Shown in pieces: positions 1 through 9,153 of a stretch of 64,000 bases of DNA (position 1 is its first letter; every line of letters starts with the position of its first letter). The translations under genes and the position numbers were made by a program. The stretch comes from Lacipirellulaceae bacterium. Lineage in GTDB: Bacteria; Planctomycetota; Planctomycetia; Pirellulales; Lacipirellulaceae. The stretch lies in NCBI GenBank assembly GCA_040218535.1, contig JAVJRG010000005.1, positions 1,426,001 to 1,490,000 of the forward strand, written 5' to 3'. Under the pieces are notes generated by a model. The model was not told where the DNA came from. It did not search any database and worked only from the letters and a program-made list of their open reading frames with translations.

Positions 1-2574
1 ATCAAGGCTGCGACGCTGCATGTCGTCCGCGGGGGGAGGGTCGGACGCGGCTTGGTTTTGAGACTGCTCAGCGTTAGGACTGCTTGACGACTGTGAACGA
101 TTTGATTGAGTACGATTCGCGTTCTGGCTGGAACTGCTTGGATTCTTTTCGGACAGTTGACCGGTGGAATCGTTCTCGACGTTGGCAGAATCACTCGGTT
201 GCGAGACTTCGTTTTGATCGCTTTCTTTTCCAGGGCTGGCCTTCTCGGGGGACTTTCTCATTGTTCCGTCAGGATTGATGGACGGATTTTCCGACGGGTT
301 TGCCTGTTGGCTGTCAGATGTTTCTGTCGGGTTCTGTGAACCTTCCATTTCGGCGTCCTCGTCGGTGGTTAGGACGTTTCGCCGATCGGTAGTTGCTGAT
401 CGCGGCTCCTTTGGGGTCTCGGCATCTTCGGTTCCCGACGGATTGGCTGCGTTGTCAAAGGAATCGGACGACTTGCCTTGTGCGGAGGTTGACTCCTTGG
501 TCATTTTCTCGGACGTAGGAGCAGAGTCGCTTGTTGCGTTGTCTGCCGACTTCTCGAACTTCGTTTCTTGAGCTTCGTTAGTTTCATCACTATTTGGTCT
601 TGCGTCCCGCATAGCCGTTTCCGCGGCTTCTGTCGGCTCGCTCTTCGCGTTGAGTGGTGCGGTCGCACTCTGTTCTTCGGATGGCTTTCCGTTTTTGTTT
701 GAACGGCTAGGATTGGTCGTGCTCTGTGATTGACCTTCAGGTGTTGCAGCGTTGGCCGTCGCTTGGTTGCTCGGAGACGGTTGCGCTTGGAAAGCTTCTC
801 CGATTGATGCTATCTCTTGATTCAGTTCCCCAGCGGCTTGTGGAGAGTCGGTAACGGGTTCGCTACTTTGAGTCTGTGACGCAAGGTCCGAATCCGACGG
901 CTGGGTTTCTGCTTGCGGGGAGTTTGAAGGAACTCCATTTGAAGTCGAAGGAAGAGCTTGTTCTGTATCGACACTGGCGAGTTGCTCCTCTGCGGTTGTT
1001 CTTTTGCGCTCTGCGTCATTCGAGTCAGCAGGAGTTTTTTCATTGGCGACGCTTTCGTTTTTCGCGCTAGTTGCCTGGGCGACAGACTTGGTTTGCTGAC
1101 CGCGCTGCTCGTCAACGCGGACGGCGTAGCTGAGAGATTCTCCGTCTTGCACAGGGAATTGAGAGAGATCAAGCTCGGTCGTCGCTCTCACGCGGCGACG
1201 CCCCGACTGCTCGCCAAGGTCGATCGGCAAAGTTGCCAGGATCTCCGCTTGGTCGCCCGCCTTCATTGGCTCTTTGAAGACGACAAGCTCCGCGGCACCA
1301 ACGCCGATGTCGTCTTCCGCGGTGAATTCAATCTCGATCGTATCGTCAGGTCGCACGGCGATCGTGTCGTCTGGGCTCAGCACGCGGACTACGGGGGGAC
1401 GGTCAGGGTAGACGCTGATTTGGCAGACAGGAGGTCGACGATTCTTGAGGCCGTGTGACTCAGTCATACGCAATTCGAATTCGAAACCTTCTTCGAGCTC
1501 GACAGACCAGCGGTGCCAGCCGTCGGAATCGAGAGGTAAGACTTCCGGCGATCCGTTCTTGCGGCTGAGTTCGAAACGGGTGACTTCGCGCTTGGTTTGC
1601 ACCCGCAGATCGAGCCGCGTTCCTTTCAACGCGGAAAGTCGCCGTGGAAGTTTCTTTAGTTCTTTGCTTTTGTGTCCCGTATAAGCTGGGGGAGTTAGCA
1701 GCAGCCGGACCTTTCCGATCTCAGGTCGATCGGCAACGGTCACCTGGAACCATTCTGTTCGGTCGTCGCCTGCTGCTAGCCGGTACTTCATGGACTGCTT
1801 GACGGAGCGAATGCGGTGTTTCAGTTCTGCGGGTGAGTCGCCTCGGGGGGTGAGCTTCAGCAGTTTCTCTTTTTCGTTCTGCTGGATGGCGAGTGAAGCC
1901 TCTTCGACCGGCTTTCCTTCAAGATACGCGTTGATGAACAGCGGCTCGCCTCGCCCAACCAAGATGTTTCCGGTTGGTTCTTCGATACGCGTGGCCGTGA
2001 TTGACGCACTAGGAGACCAAAAACGCTTCAACAAAACAGCCGTTTGTTGCCAATCGAAGATCGTCGCAAGCAGTAAAGTGAGGGTGACTGCATTGAGGAT
2101 GAGAAAGGCACGCGTAAGGCCTTCCAAGTGAACGACCCGTTTCGGATCGACGTGTGGTTCCCAACGAGTCGCTTCGCCAGCGACTTGTTGGAAGATCGCA
2201 GGGTGAGCAACTCCGTCCTCCTGGTCCGCTTCAGCAAGTGCTGCGACCGTCGACCAGCGTTCCTCAAGTTCGGGGACACCCAGATCGACAGCCGAAGCGA
2301 CGCGGCGGTCGGAACGAGAGCGACGCCAAATCCGCACCGCCCAACCAATCGCGGTCAGCCCCGCTGCAATCAGCGTCGCGATCGTGAGAAAGCGTCGCAA
2401 AGGGGAGTCGTAAAGTGTCGCCAGATAATCAATGAGCATTGCCAGGCCCATTCCCGCCAGCAGCACTGAGAGCCCCACGACGACCGCGGTCGCGACACCC
2501 ACGCTACGTTGGCGAGCGCGGACCTTGCGGATTTTTCCAGCGACGGGTTGGGGAACGGAGTAGGAGGTGGACAT
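1..2574 (-). CDS. DUF4175-like membrane protein with long low-complexity tail (partial, C-terminus off window)
   Basis: Open frame from an ATG at 2574 to the window edge (858 codons, no stop). The N-terminus has two hydrophobic segments (about residues 24-48 and 48-65, read from 2500-2380), then a region with the look of planctomycete DUF4175-type proteins: a third hydrophobic stretch near residues 150-170 and beta-rich extracytoplasmic segments with phrases such as PPVVRVLSPDDTIAVRPDD. From about residue 485 onward the chain turns into an extended S/Q/N/T/E/P-rich low-complexity tail that continues to the edge. It is the last visible gene of the MoxR-DUF58-BatA-type operon on this strand, 121 bp after the previous gene. 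The function is not known; a periplasmic or surface-exposed role is inferred from topology. The family name is a judgement from operon position and general look. Confidence 0.75.
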   Translation of the reverse strand, partial: MSTSYSVPQPVAGKIRKVRARQRSVGVATAVVVGLSVLLAGMGLAMLIDYLATLYDSPLRRFLTIATLIAAGLTAIGWAVRIWRRSRSDRRVASAVDLGVPELEERWSTVAALAEADQEDGVAHPAIFQQVAGEATRWEPHVDPKRVVHLEGLTRAFLILNAVTLTLLLATIFDWQQTAVLLKRFWSPSASITATRIEEPTGNILVGRGEPLFINAYLEGKPVEEASLAIQQNEKEKLLKLTPRGDSPAELKHRIRSVKQSMKYRLAAGDDRTEWFQVTVADRPEIGKVRLLLTPPAYTGHKSKELKKLPRRLSALKGTRLDLRVQTKREVTRFELSRKNGSPEVLPLDSDGWHRWSVELEEGFEFELRMTESHGLKNRRPPVCQISVYPDRPPVVRVLSPDDTIAVRPDDTIEIEFTAEDDIGVGAAELVVFKEPMKAGDQAEILATLPIDLGEQSGRRRVRATTELDLSQFPVQDGESLSYAVRVDEQRGQQTKSVAQATSAKNESVANEKTPADSNDAERKRTTAEEQLASVDTEQALPSTSNGVPSNSPQAETQPSDSDLASQTQSSEPVTDSPQAAGELNQEIASIGEAFQAQPSPSNQATANAATPEGQSQSTTNPSRSNKNGKPSEEQSATAPLNAKSEPTEAAETAMRDARPNSDETNEAQETKFEKSADNATSDSAPTSEKMTKESTSAQGKSSDSFDNAANPSGTEDAETPKEPRSATTDRRNVLTTDEDAEMEGSQNPTETSDSQQANPSENPSINPDGTMRKSPEKASPGKESDQNEVSQPSDSANVENDSTGQLSEKNPSSSSQNANRTQSNRSQSSSSPNAEQSQNQAASDPPPADDMQRRSLD

Positions 2575-2639
2575 GGTATGAATCCTCAGTTATCGCAAAT
2601 TAACTGCCGGCGATGTCTTGCGTCATTCGTTGTTCTCGT

Positions 2640-2673
2640 GTGGCTGGGGCGGCCTCAAGCCGTCCCCAGTCAC
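2640..2673. repeat. Intergenic hairpin repeat, copy 1
   Basis: A GTGGCTGGGG arm pairs with CCCCAGTCAC, with an inner CGGC/GCCG stem and a CTCAA loop. The core CGGCCTCAAGCCGTCCCCAG recurs at 5690-5709 in the next intergenic space of the same operon. It lies between the DUF4175-like gene and the VWA/amidotransferase gene, so it could be an intercistronic RNA hairpin as well as a dispersed repeat. Confidence 0.8.
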
Positions 2674-2695
2674 CCAGGCGTATTGGGAAAATCGA

Positions 2696-5590
2696 TCACA
2701 CTAATCCCTTCTGTTTCCTCAGCACCCACTCACCGCACGAGCAACCAAACAGCACGAGCAACAACGGCCACGTGTTCCATAAGGGACGTCTTGTGACTTT
2801 CTCGGTGACTTTCGGTTCGAGCGAGGCTAAGCGGAACATTTCGCTGACAGCCGTGGGGGGAATGACTTGCCCTCCCGTACGGGCGGCGAGCTGTTCTAGC
2901 AGGGGCAAGTTGCAACTTGTGTCGGCAAGTTCGATGTCGTTGGCAGGATGGATACTGATTCGTTTGGAAATTGAAGAAACAGCACCAGGGTTGTCGCCGT
3001 TTTGCATGGCGGGGGTCAACTGGTCGACGACCGTGCCAGTTGGTGTGACTTGGTAGGCACCGGTTGGGAGCTTACTGAAACGTCCCAAGTAACGTCCTGG
3101 GACAATGGGGTCAGCGGTCAAAGGGATCTCCGTGCGGGAGCCGTCTTGGGCTTCAGCGACTGCCAGAACTTCGGCGTCGGTGATTGGCTGACCGGCGGCG
3201 GATTTTAGTTGGAGCGTCACCTCGACATCCTGTCCGGTTTCATAGCGAACCCGATCGGTGTTGAGCCGGACGAGGTCACTGCCAGAACCGAGCTCGCCGG
3301 CGGTGATCCATCGTAGCAACTGCCCCCAAAACAGATGATGGAGCCGATCGCCCGTGCGAAAACGGAGCAACCATGTTTGGGGTGCCGCAATGTAGGCGAC
3401 TCGTCCGGGCCCAAGTTGGTGCCAACAGAGAAAGGCTTTTCCTTCGCCTGGCTCGGTTCGCTCATCAATTTCGAAAAAATTCCCCTGCGGAGCAACGCGG
3501 ATCACCGTCCGGGCCGTTTCACGCGGGCGACTGTATTCGCTCAGGCCATAGACGGGCATGCGGCGACAAAGTTTCTGCCATTTGCGATTGCTTTTCTCCA
3601 GCGTGTCTTCAATGAGGACTGCCGGATTGAAGCGTGCCTCTTCGGTGAGCACGAGCGTGTAGCCTTGCTTGGAATCGATCGTGCCGGAGTATTCAACCGG
3701 AAGAAGGTCGACAAGCGGCATCGGTTGACCGTTTGGCTGCTGGTATTGAGCAGGCATGTGCCCGCTACCCGCGATGACAATCAGTTTGCCGCCTTGTTTG
3801 CGAACGTAACGATCGAGGCTTGCTTGCACCGGTGGCGGAAGCCGCTCGACAGCGACATCCCCTAGAATGACCACATCGTAACGATTCCAAGCTTCGTCCT
3901 CAGCAGGCAACTGCGGTGAGTCTTCAAAGGGGCCCGTCCCTTTAGGTTCGGGAGCGAAAACCAGCTCATCGAAGTCAACCCGTTTGTCTCGTCGGAAGAG
4001 TTGCTGAAGATAGCGGAACTCCCAACGTGGTTGTCCATCGACAAGCAGAACACGCAGCTTATCGGGCACAACGTCAAACGCGACCGCAGCCAAGTTGTTA
4101 TTTTCGTTGTTCTCATCACGCAGTGATTCCACCTCAACGGAATACTCTTGCCAGCCGAGTTCACTAGCCTCGGGGATCTTGAAACGGACCCGATGGTCAA
4201 CGCGGTCGCGCTCAAAAGAGATGAGCCTCGCGTCGACCATCTCTCCGTCTTTCCGCAACACGACGCGCGTTTGTTCCCCCGCGCAACCGTAGCCCGTGAC
4301 GACGATGTCGATGGGGACCGCGCTCCGATGGATTACCGCGCTTGGAGCGTTAATGCGATGAACCACAAGGTCGCGCAGCGGCTTGCTGTTGCCAATCGGA
4401 ACGAAAATCAACGGAGTTCCAGAAAGTGTCTCTGCTGCTTCCTGCGGAGCAGGTCCTTCGAGGCGGTTGTGATGACCGTCTGAAAAAACGAAGGCGAGCG
4501 AAGTGGGAGTTTCTGCCTGCAAACGTCCGATGTAATTGAGTACCTGAGTGAGGTCCGTGCTGGGAGTGAGGTCTGCGGTGCTTTCGCCATCGAGAATCTC
4601 TGAGTTCTCATCGCTTGCAGATGAAGCTTCATTTGCAACGCTGACGGCACTGAGACGGTTGCTAAAGCGGAAACGCTGGATACGAGCTTCGCCTTCAATT
4701 TCATCGAAAAGATCTCGCTCTAGGTTAGACAGGAGATTGGTTGTTTGCTGTGACCGCGTTTCACCGCGAACCGACTCGATCGGACGTGCGGCGGTTGTAA
4801 CTTCTGCCAGATCCGCTGCTAGTCGGATTGAACGCCGCTCGGCATCTCTTAAAGCAGCACTAAGCGTTTCAAGCGCCGAAGCAATCTCTTCGTTTCGTGC
4901 TTCTGCACCCGCGTCAAGCTCAATGGCGAGTTGTTCAGTCACCTCGTCGCTTTCATTGTCGAGAAGGTCCTGCAAACGCTCGGCGCGCTCGACGAGTAGC
5001 GATTGGTCGTCCCCCAATTGTTCTTCCAATGTTTTCAAGAGCTTCTCGCTATTGCTCCGTGACCTGCGCAGTGTTTTTTGGAAGGGATCGAAGAGGTCCT
5101 TGAGGCTCTTGAGTGAGTGGTGTTTGATGGCCGCTGACTTGAGAGCTTCGAGGTGTGTCATCGCAGCCCGCACTGAGACGGCAGTTCCGTCGCTGAGCAC
5201 GAGCGGCTGATCTGCGATTTCGTCGACGGGGTTTTCGGAAGCTTCTGTCGTGCTGTAAAGCGACCAGCGCACGGCATCCTGCGGGTCGAGGGTCTCAGCG
5301 ACGTTCATGCTTTCGCTGTCGTCAATAAACAGGGCGATGGAAGTCGGCTCGGTCAGGCGATCAATCGTCAGGTGCGTTGGGCCAACAAGCATCCAGAGCA
5401 CGGCGATGAAGGCGCCCGTTCGCAACAACATCGTTAGCAGGCTGCCACCTGTCCCCAAGGCGGCACGCTCCCGCCAGACAAGCCAACACGCACCCAAGAT
5501 CAACAGCACACCGACAACCAGTGCCGTGTTGGGCGCGAACGGGCCGTCGAACGACCAGTCTTCGATGATTTCGCGTTGAGCTGAAGGCAT
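2696..5590 (-). CDS. Large membrane protein with VWA-like and glutamine-amidotransferase-like domains
   Basis: 964 residues from the ATG at 5590. The open frame extends upstream to 5713, but that part is the translation of the hairpin repeat at 5683-5713, so the internal ATG is preferred. Two membrane segments lie near the N-terminus (about residues 20-40 and 50-70). A VWA-like start follows (SIALFIDDSESM), then a coiled-coil-prone acidic region (about 150-310), a Rossmann-like segment with LRVLLVDGQPRWEFRYL and later VVILGDV, typical of the planctomycete amidotransferase-like class I fold, and a C-terminal membrane helix (WPLLLVLFG). It sits third after the MoxR ATPase. BatA/BatB-type operons are associated with cell-envelope stress; the actual activity here is unknown. 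No catalytic Cys-His-Glu triad is evident, so a scaffold role is likelier than an enzyme. Confidence 0.8.
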   Translation of the reverse strand: MPSAQREIIEDWSFDGPFAPNTALVVGVLLILGACWLVWRERAALGTGGSLLTMLLRTGAFIAVLWMLVGPTHLTIDRLTEPTSIALFIDDSESMNVAETLDPQDAVRWSLYSTTEASENPVDEIADQPLVLSDGTAVSVRAAMTHLEALKSAAIKHHSLKSLKDLFDPFQKTLRRSRSNSEKLLKTLEEQLGDDQSLLVERAERLQDLLDNESDEVTEQLAIELDAGAEARNEEIASALETLSAALRDAERRSIRLAADLAEVTTAARPIESVRGETRSQQTTNLLSNLERDLFDEIEGEARIQRFRFSNRLSAVSVANEASSASDENSEILDGESTADLTPSTDLTQVLNYIGRLQAETPTSLAFVFSDGHHNRLEGPAPQEAAETLSGTPLIFVPIGNSKPLRDLVVHRINAPSAVIHRSAVPIDIVVTGYGCAGEQTRVVLRKDGEMVDARLISFERDRVDHRVRFKIPEASELGWQEYSVEVESLRDENNENNNLAAVAFDVVPDKLRVLLVDGQPRWEFRYLQQLFRRDKRVDFDELVFAPEPKGTGPFEDSPQLPAEDEAWNRYDVVILGDVAVERLPPPVQASLDRYVRKQGGKLIVIAGSGHMPAQYQQPNGQPMPLVDLLPVEYSGTIDSKQGYTLVLTEEARFNPAVLIEDTLEKSNRKWQKLCRRMPVYGLSEYSRPRETARTVIRVAPQGNFFEIDERTEPGEGKAFLCWHQLGPGRVAYIAAPQTWLLRFRTGDRLHHLFWGQLLRWITAGELGSGSDLVRLNTDRVRYETGQDVEVTLQLKSAAGQPITDAEVLAVAEAQDGSRTEIPLTADPIVPGRYLGRFSKLPTGAYQVTPTGTVVDQLTPAMQNGDNPGAVSSISKRISIHPANDIELADTSCNLPLLEQLAARTGGQVIPPTAVSEMFRLASLEPKVTEKVTRRPLWNTWPLLLVLFGCSCGEWVLRKQKGLV

Positions 5591-5682
5591 GGACTTGCGA
5601 ATGAGTGTCGTATTGTTGGGGTGTCTAAATAAATAGTTGGGTGGCTGGGAACGAGTGGAGCGAGCCCCCAGAACGATACAAA

Positions 5683-5713
5683 CTGGGGGCGGCCTCAAGC
5701 CGTCCCCAGCCAC
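5683..5713. repeat. Intergenic hairpin repeat, copy 2
   Basis: Second copy of the CGGC-CTCAA-GCCG-TCCCCAG hairpin, here preceded by a diverged left arm (5641-5670). It sits between the BatA-like gene and the VWA/amidotransferase gene. Confidence 0.75.
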
Positions 5714-5770
5714 CCGAACGTTGTGAGCTATGTCATAATCTGCTCATGTTACTAGCCTGATGAAAGTGAG

Positions 5771-8050
5771 TTAGGTAGGAGTCAGTTCTGCAAACCGCTG
5801 TCGTGCCGTCAGGTGAGCGAGCAATAGCTCCACCAGCAACAAGACAAGTAGCACAATAAGCAGTGATGGCCAAAATGGTTGCGTGCCGCTGGAACCCGTG
5901 CTGCTTTCCGGCTCAGGTGGCGTTGAGTCGTGAAACGAAACGTGTGCGGTGTCGGTGAGCCAAGTTTGCTCTTCGGACGAGAGCTTGATCGTTCGAGATT
6001 CTTCACCAGGTGGGCGGACGTGGTAGGGGACGTCGGTCGATCCCTCTTCGGTTTCAAGAGAAAGCCAGTAAACGCCAGGCATTTGAGTTTGCGAGTAACT
6101 GATCGTTTGAATCTCTGATTCGGAGGAATGAGGGATTTCGATCTTCTTGCGATTTGGAGCGAAGACCGTGACCGACTCAGCGAGTTGTTCTTCGGGAATG
6201 AGAGATGCGATCGCGCTTCCTGGATTCAGATTGTGCCTTGCGGAACCGGGCGCTGAAAGATAGTCCAGCCAGTCGTGAACCATCACCACGTAGCTTTTCA
6301 ACAGCGGCAGGTTGGTCCAATCCAAGCCAAGCGGCAATGCTTGGACGATCACTCGCCCTTCACCGAAGTAGCCTTCAACCGCCAAAGGATGGCCGCTGCT
6401 TGTTTCAAGAAGCACAGAGAGTTGTTCTTCTCGACGCTTCGGTCGGTCGAATTCCCAAAACTCGCTGAGCCTTGCCTGTTGGATGTCGAGCTGGGTCGTA
6501 TCAGCCAATTGGCGTGTTGCCGGATGCGTTGCCTCAGGCGCATGCAAGATGCTGGCCGCTTCCCCGAGGTCTTCTGTGCTGGAAAGTTGCGTGAGGCGAA
6601 CAGGCGACAAACCGGCACCATCATCGTGCCAGTCGGCGTTGAAGACTTGTCGATCCAAGGTGCTGCCGCAGGCGAGCCAGAGGCCCCCGCCGGTTCGGAC
6701 GTAGCTGGCAATCTCTTCGATCTTTGACCGACTTATGTCGCTTAGGGATGGGAAGAGGACAACGCGATACTCAGCCAGTGAGACTTCGTCGAACTCGTCA
6801 AGCGAAACGATGCGAGGTCGGTAACGCGAGTGCCAATCGCTTGGCTTTCCTTTTGAGTAACCAAGCGCTGCCGAAAGTAGTGCACTAGCAGAAACGCGAG
6901 CCTCCGTTTCATCCGCGACGATTAGGATGGGGATCTCTTTGGCGGCTTGGATAACGACGTGGTTGGTATTATCCAAAAGGATTGGGTCCTCAATGGCTAA
7001 GCGACAAGTCGCTAGGTGGATGCCTGCTTTTTTGACCGTGACGGAGTGTGTGACTTGGGTGCGTTCTCCCGGTTCGAGCGGTTTGACCTGGGAGCGACCA
7101 ATCACTTGGCCGGTGTCTTCGAATTCGTCCGCTGAGTCCGCGTCTTCACCAGAGTTGGAATCAGGTTTGCCACCCCAGATCCATTCAACTTCCGCGGCTT
7201 CGCTGGCGGTGGCTCCGAAATTGGAAACTTCCGCGCGAAGTTCGATCTTCTCGCCGACCGCGACGACGGTGCGGTTCGCGGCGACTTCACTCGCGGCGAG
7301 GTTCGTAGACTGAGCGGCTCCCTGGGGCGAGTCGGCGAGAACGACTTGGACCGAGGTCGGGGGAGTTGCATCGGTGATGACGATACCAGTTTGCTGCCAG
7401 TTGGCTTTGCTCTCCAGAGACCAACTGTGAGCTTGCTCATCGGTGAAGATGATGATTCTTCTTTGGACAATGCCCTCAGTGCTTTCCAGGGCAACGCACT
7501 GATTGACGCAGTTGAGTAGGTCGGCTGCCGCTTGAGTCGGCTTGAGTTCTTCGAACTGCTCGGCAAGACGGGCGCGGTTGGCGCTGTCGCATGGCAACGC
7601 TTCGGGGGTGAGCCACCTTCCTCCCGCGGAGGCGAGAAGCACTTGGACGCGGTCGCTGGTTCCTAGCTGATTGAGTTGTTCGACCGCCTGGGCCTTGATT
7701 GCGTCGAACAGGATGCCCTCATCCTCGCTCGCGCCGATTTGCTGCGAAGTGCTGAGCGAATCGTCAACCACAAGAATCACCTCGCTCTGTTGGCCTCCGC
7801 CCAGCCAGCTCGAACTAATCTTGGGGCGAGCAAAGGCGAACACCAGTGCAGCGATGGCGAGTATTCTCAGAGCCATCAGGATGAGTTCCTCCAGTCGCTC
7901 GAATCGACGTCCTTCCGTCACGGCAGCGTTGAGGAAGTGCATCGCGCCCCAATCAATTTCCTCCGTCTGCCGTCCCCGATAAAGGTGCACCACGACCGGG
8001 GCCGCGATCAGCGGTAAGGCCCATAGGAAAATGGTGCTGAGGAAACTCAT
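5771..8050 (-). CDS. BatA-like VWA membrane protein
   Basis: 759 residues. The N-terminus (MSFLSTIFLWALPLIAAP, then HLYRGRQ and a second hydrophobic stretch ILMALRILAIAALVFAFARP) is the double-transmembrane BatA N-terminal domain. It is followed by a VWA domain whose MIDAS-like motif reads VVDDSLSTS (degenerate relative to DxSxS: the first Asp is followed by DSLS), a CARDB-like beta domain (about residues 270-370), an amidotransferase-like segment and a C-terminal membrane helix (WPSLLIVLLVLLLVELLLAH). It is anchored in the inner membrane with the VWA domain probably facing out. It follows the DUF58 gene by 23 bp, the usual order MoxR-DUF58-BatA of Bat-type operons. Confidence 0.85.
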   Translation of the reverse strand: MSFLSTIFLWALPLIAAPVVVHLYRGRQTEEIDWGAMHFLNAAVTEGRRFERLEELILMALRILAIAALVFAFARPKISSSWLGGGQQSEVILVVDDSLSTSQQIGASEDEGILFDAIKAQAVEQLNQLGTSDRVQVLLASAGGRWLTPEALPCDSANRARLAEQFEELKPTQAAADLLNCVNQCVALESTEGIVQRRIIIFTDEQAHSWSLESKANWQQTGIVITDATPPTSVQVVLADSPQGAAQSTNLAASEVAANRTVVAVGEKIELRAEVSNFGATASEAAEVEWIWGGKPDSNSGEDADSADEFEDTGQVIGRSQVKPLEPGERTQVTHSVTVKKAGIHLATCRLAIEDPILLDNTNHVVIQAAKEIPILIVADETEARVSASALLSAALGYSKGKPSDWHSRYRPRIVSLDEFDEVSLAEYRVVLFPSLSDISRSKIEEIASYVRTGGGLWLACGSTLDRQVFNADWHDDGAGLSPVRLTQLSSTEDLGEAASILHAPEATHPATRQLADTTQLDIQQARLSEFWEFDRPKRREEQLSVLLETSSGHPLAVEGYFGEGRVIVQALPLGLDWTNLPLLKSYVVMVHDWLDYLSAPGSARHNLNPGSAIASLIPEEQLAESVTVFAPNRKKIEIPHSSESEIQTISYSQTQMPGVYWLSLETEEGSTDVPYHVRPPGEESRTIKLSSEEQTWLTDTAHVSFHDSTPPEPESSTGSSGTQPFWPSLLIVLLVLLLVELLLAHLTARQRFAELTPT

Positions 8051-8073
8051 GTCGTACTACTTAATTCCTTGCT

Positions 8074-9096
8074 CTAAGCTCGTGCTCGTTGCGTGGGCTT
8101 CTTGGCCCCTCGGCGGCGGAGGTACTCGGCGAGCGTATCGCCGAGACTTTGGTTGGTTTGCAGTTGTTGGTAATCAATGGCGAGATCGCTGACGATCTGA
8201 CGCAATTGATCCTGGAACGAGTTGAATTGCTTCAAATACTGTCGACGCACCGCTGTCGGTTGAACTTGGAGGCGACGCGGGAGTTCGAGGTCGCGAAAGA
8301 ATGATGCTCGCCGGAAAGGAAAGGTGATTTCTTCGGGTGCCAGCACTTGGAACAGGAGCAAGTCGTGGCCGCGCAAGCGGATTTGCTCGAAAGCGTTTCG
8401 CAGAACTTCAGGGTCGCCGAAGCAATCGGAGAGAACAATGACCATGCCGCGACGGGTAAGTCGTTGCGGAATCTCAAGGAGAGTTTCCGCTAGCGATGTC
8501 TTCCCCTCCGCTTTGCTTTGGGCCATCACCTCAAGCATCTGAGCCAAGTGATTGGCTCGTGGGAGCGGCCGCAGGTAGTTGCGCAGCCCTTGCCCAGAAA
8601 TTGCAAGACCAGCGGAGTCACGCTGGCGAAGTAAAAGGCGTGCCAAGCAGGAGGCAGCCATGCGGGCGTAGTCCCACTTGCTGACAGTCGACCGCCCGAA
8701 GGCCATCGAGCCACTACCGTCCAGCACGAGTAGTGCTTGAAGATTGGTTTCGTCATCGTATTGCCGAACGTAGTAGCGGTCGCTCTTGGCGTAGAGCTTC
8801 CAGTCCAGCATTCTCAGGTCATCGCCTGCGGCGTAGGGACGGTACTCAGAGAATTCCGTGTAGCCCCCTTTGTGGGTCGAACGATGTTTGCCGGAAAGGA
8901 AACCATCGACCACGTTTTGGGAGATCAGCTCGAGGTTGCCCAGCTTGGCGAGGGTGTCGGGGTCGAAGAGATCTGAAGAGTTCCCGATTGTCGATTCAGA
9001 TTGTGTCTTGCGAGTTCCTTGCGTAGTGTTCTCGGGAACGTTGCGACGCGATTGCCGGAGGTTCGAGACGAATTTTTCGACGCGGGGGGAACTCAT
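8074..9096 (-). CDS. DUF58 domain protein
   Basis: 340 residues from the ATG at 9096; a TTG at 9111 in the same frame is the alternative. The central block YAAGDDLRMLDWKLYAKSDRYYVRQYDDE is the conserved DUF58 signature, followed by a VWA-like fold beginning LLVLDGSGSMAFG. No membrane segments. DUF58 proteins are encoded next to MoxR ATPases and are thought to work with them in assembling or activating membrane or VWA partners; the MoxR gene lies 57 bp upstream here and BatA-like 23 bp downstream. Confidence 0.92.
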   Translation of the reverse strand: MSSPRVEKFVSNLRQSRRNVPENTTQGTRKTQSESTIGNSSDLFDPDTLAKLGNLELISQNVVDGFLSGKHRSTHKGGYTEFSEYRPYAAGDDLRMLDWKLYAKSDRYYVRQYDDETNLQALLVLDGSGSMAFGRSTVSKWDYARMAASCLARLLLRQRDSAGLAISGQGLRNYLRPLPRANHLAQMLEVMAQSKAEGKTSLAETLLEIPQRLTRRGMVIVLSDCFGDPEVLRNAFEQIRLRGHDLLLFQVLAPEEITFPFRRASFFRDLELPRRLQVQPTAVRRQYLKQFNSFQDQLRQIVSDLAIDYQQLQTNQSLGDTLAEYLRRRGAKKPTQRARA

Positions 9097-9153
9097 GGAG
9101 AATGAGAGCAATTTGTTGTTGAGGCTTGGGGTGCGATCCGTGGCTAAAGCAAT

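Noticed and set aside
822-1172. Short open frames in the first kilobases (several on both strands)
   Set aside because: They lie inside the long minus-strand frame that runs from 2574 to the window edge, whose composition and operon position are convincing.
4548-5210. 220-residue plus-strand frame
   Set aside because: Ser/Arg-rich antisense shadow of the VWA/amidotransferase gene.
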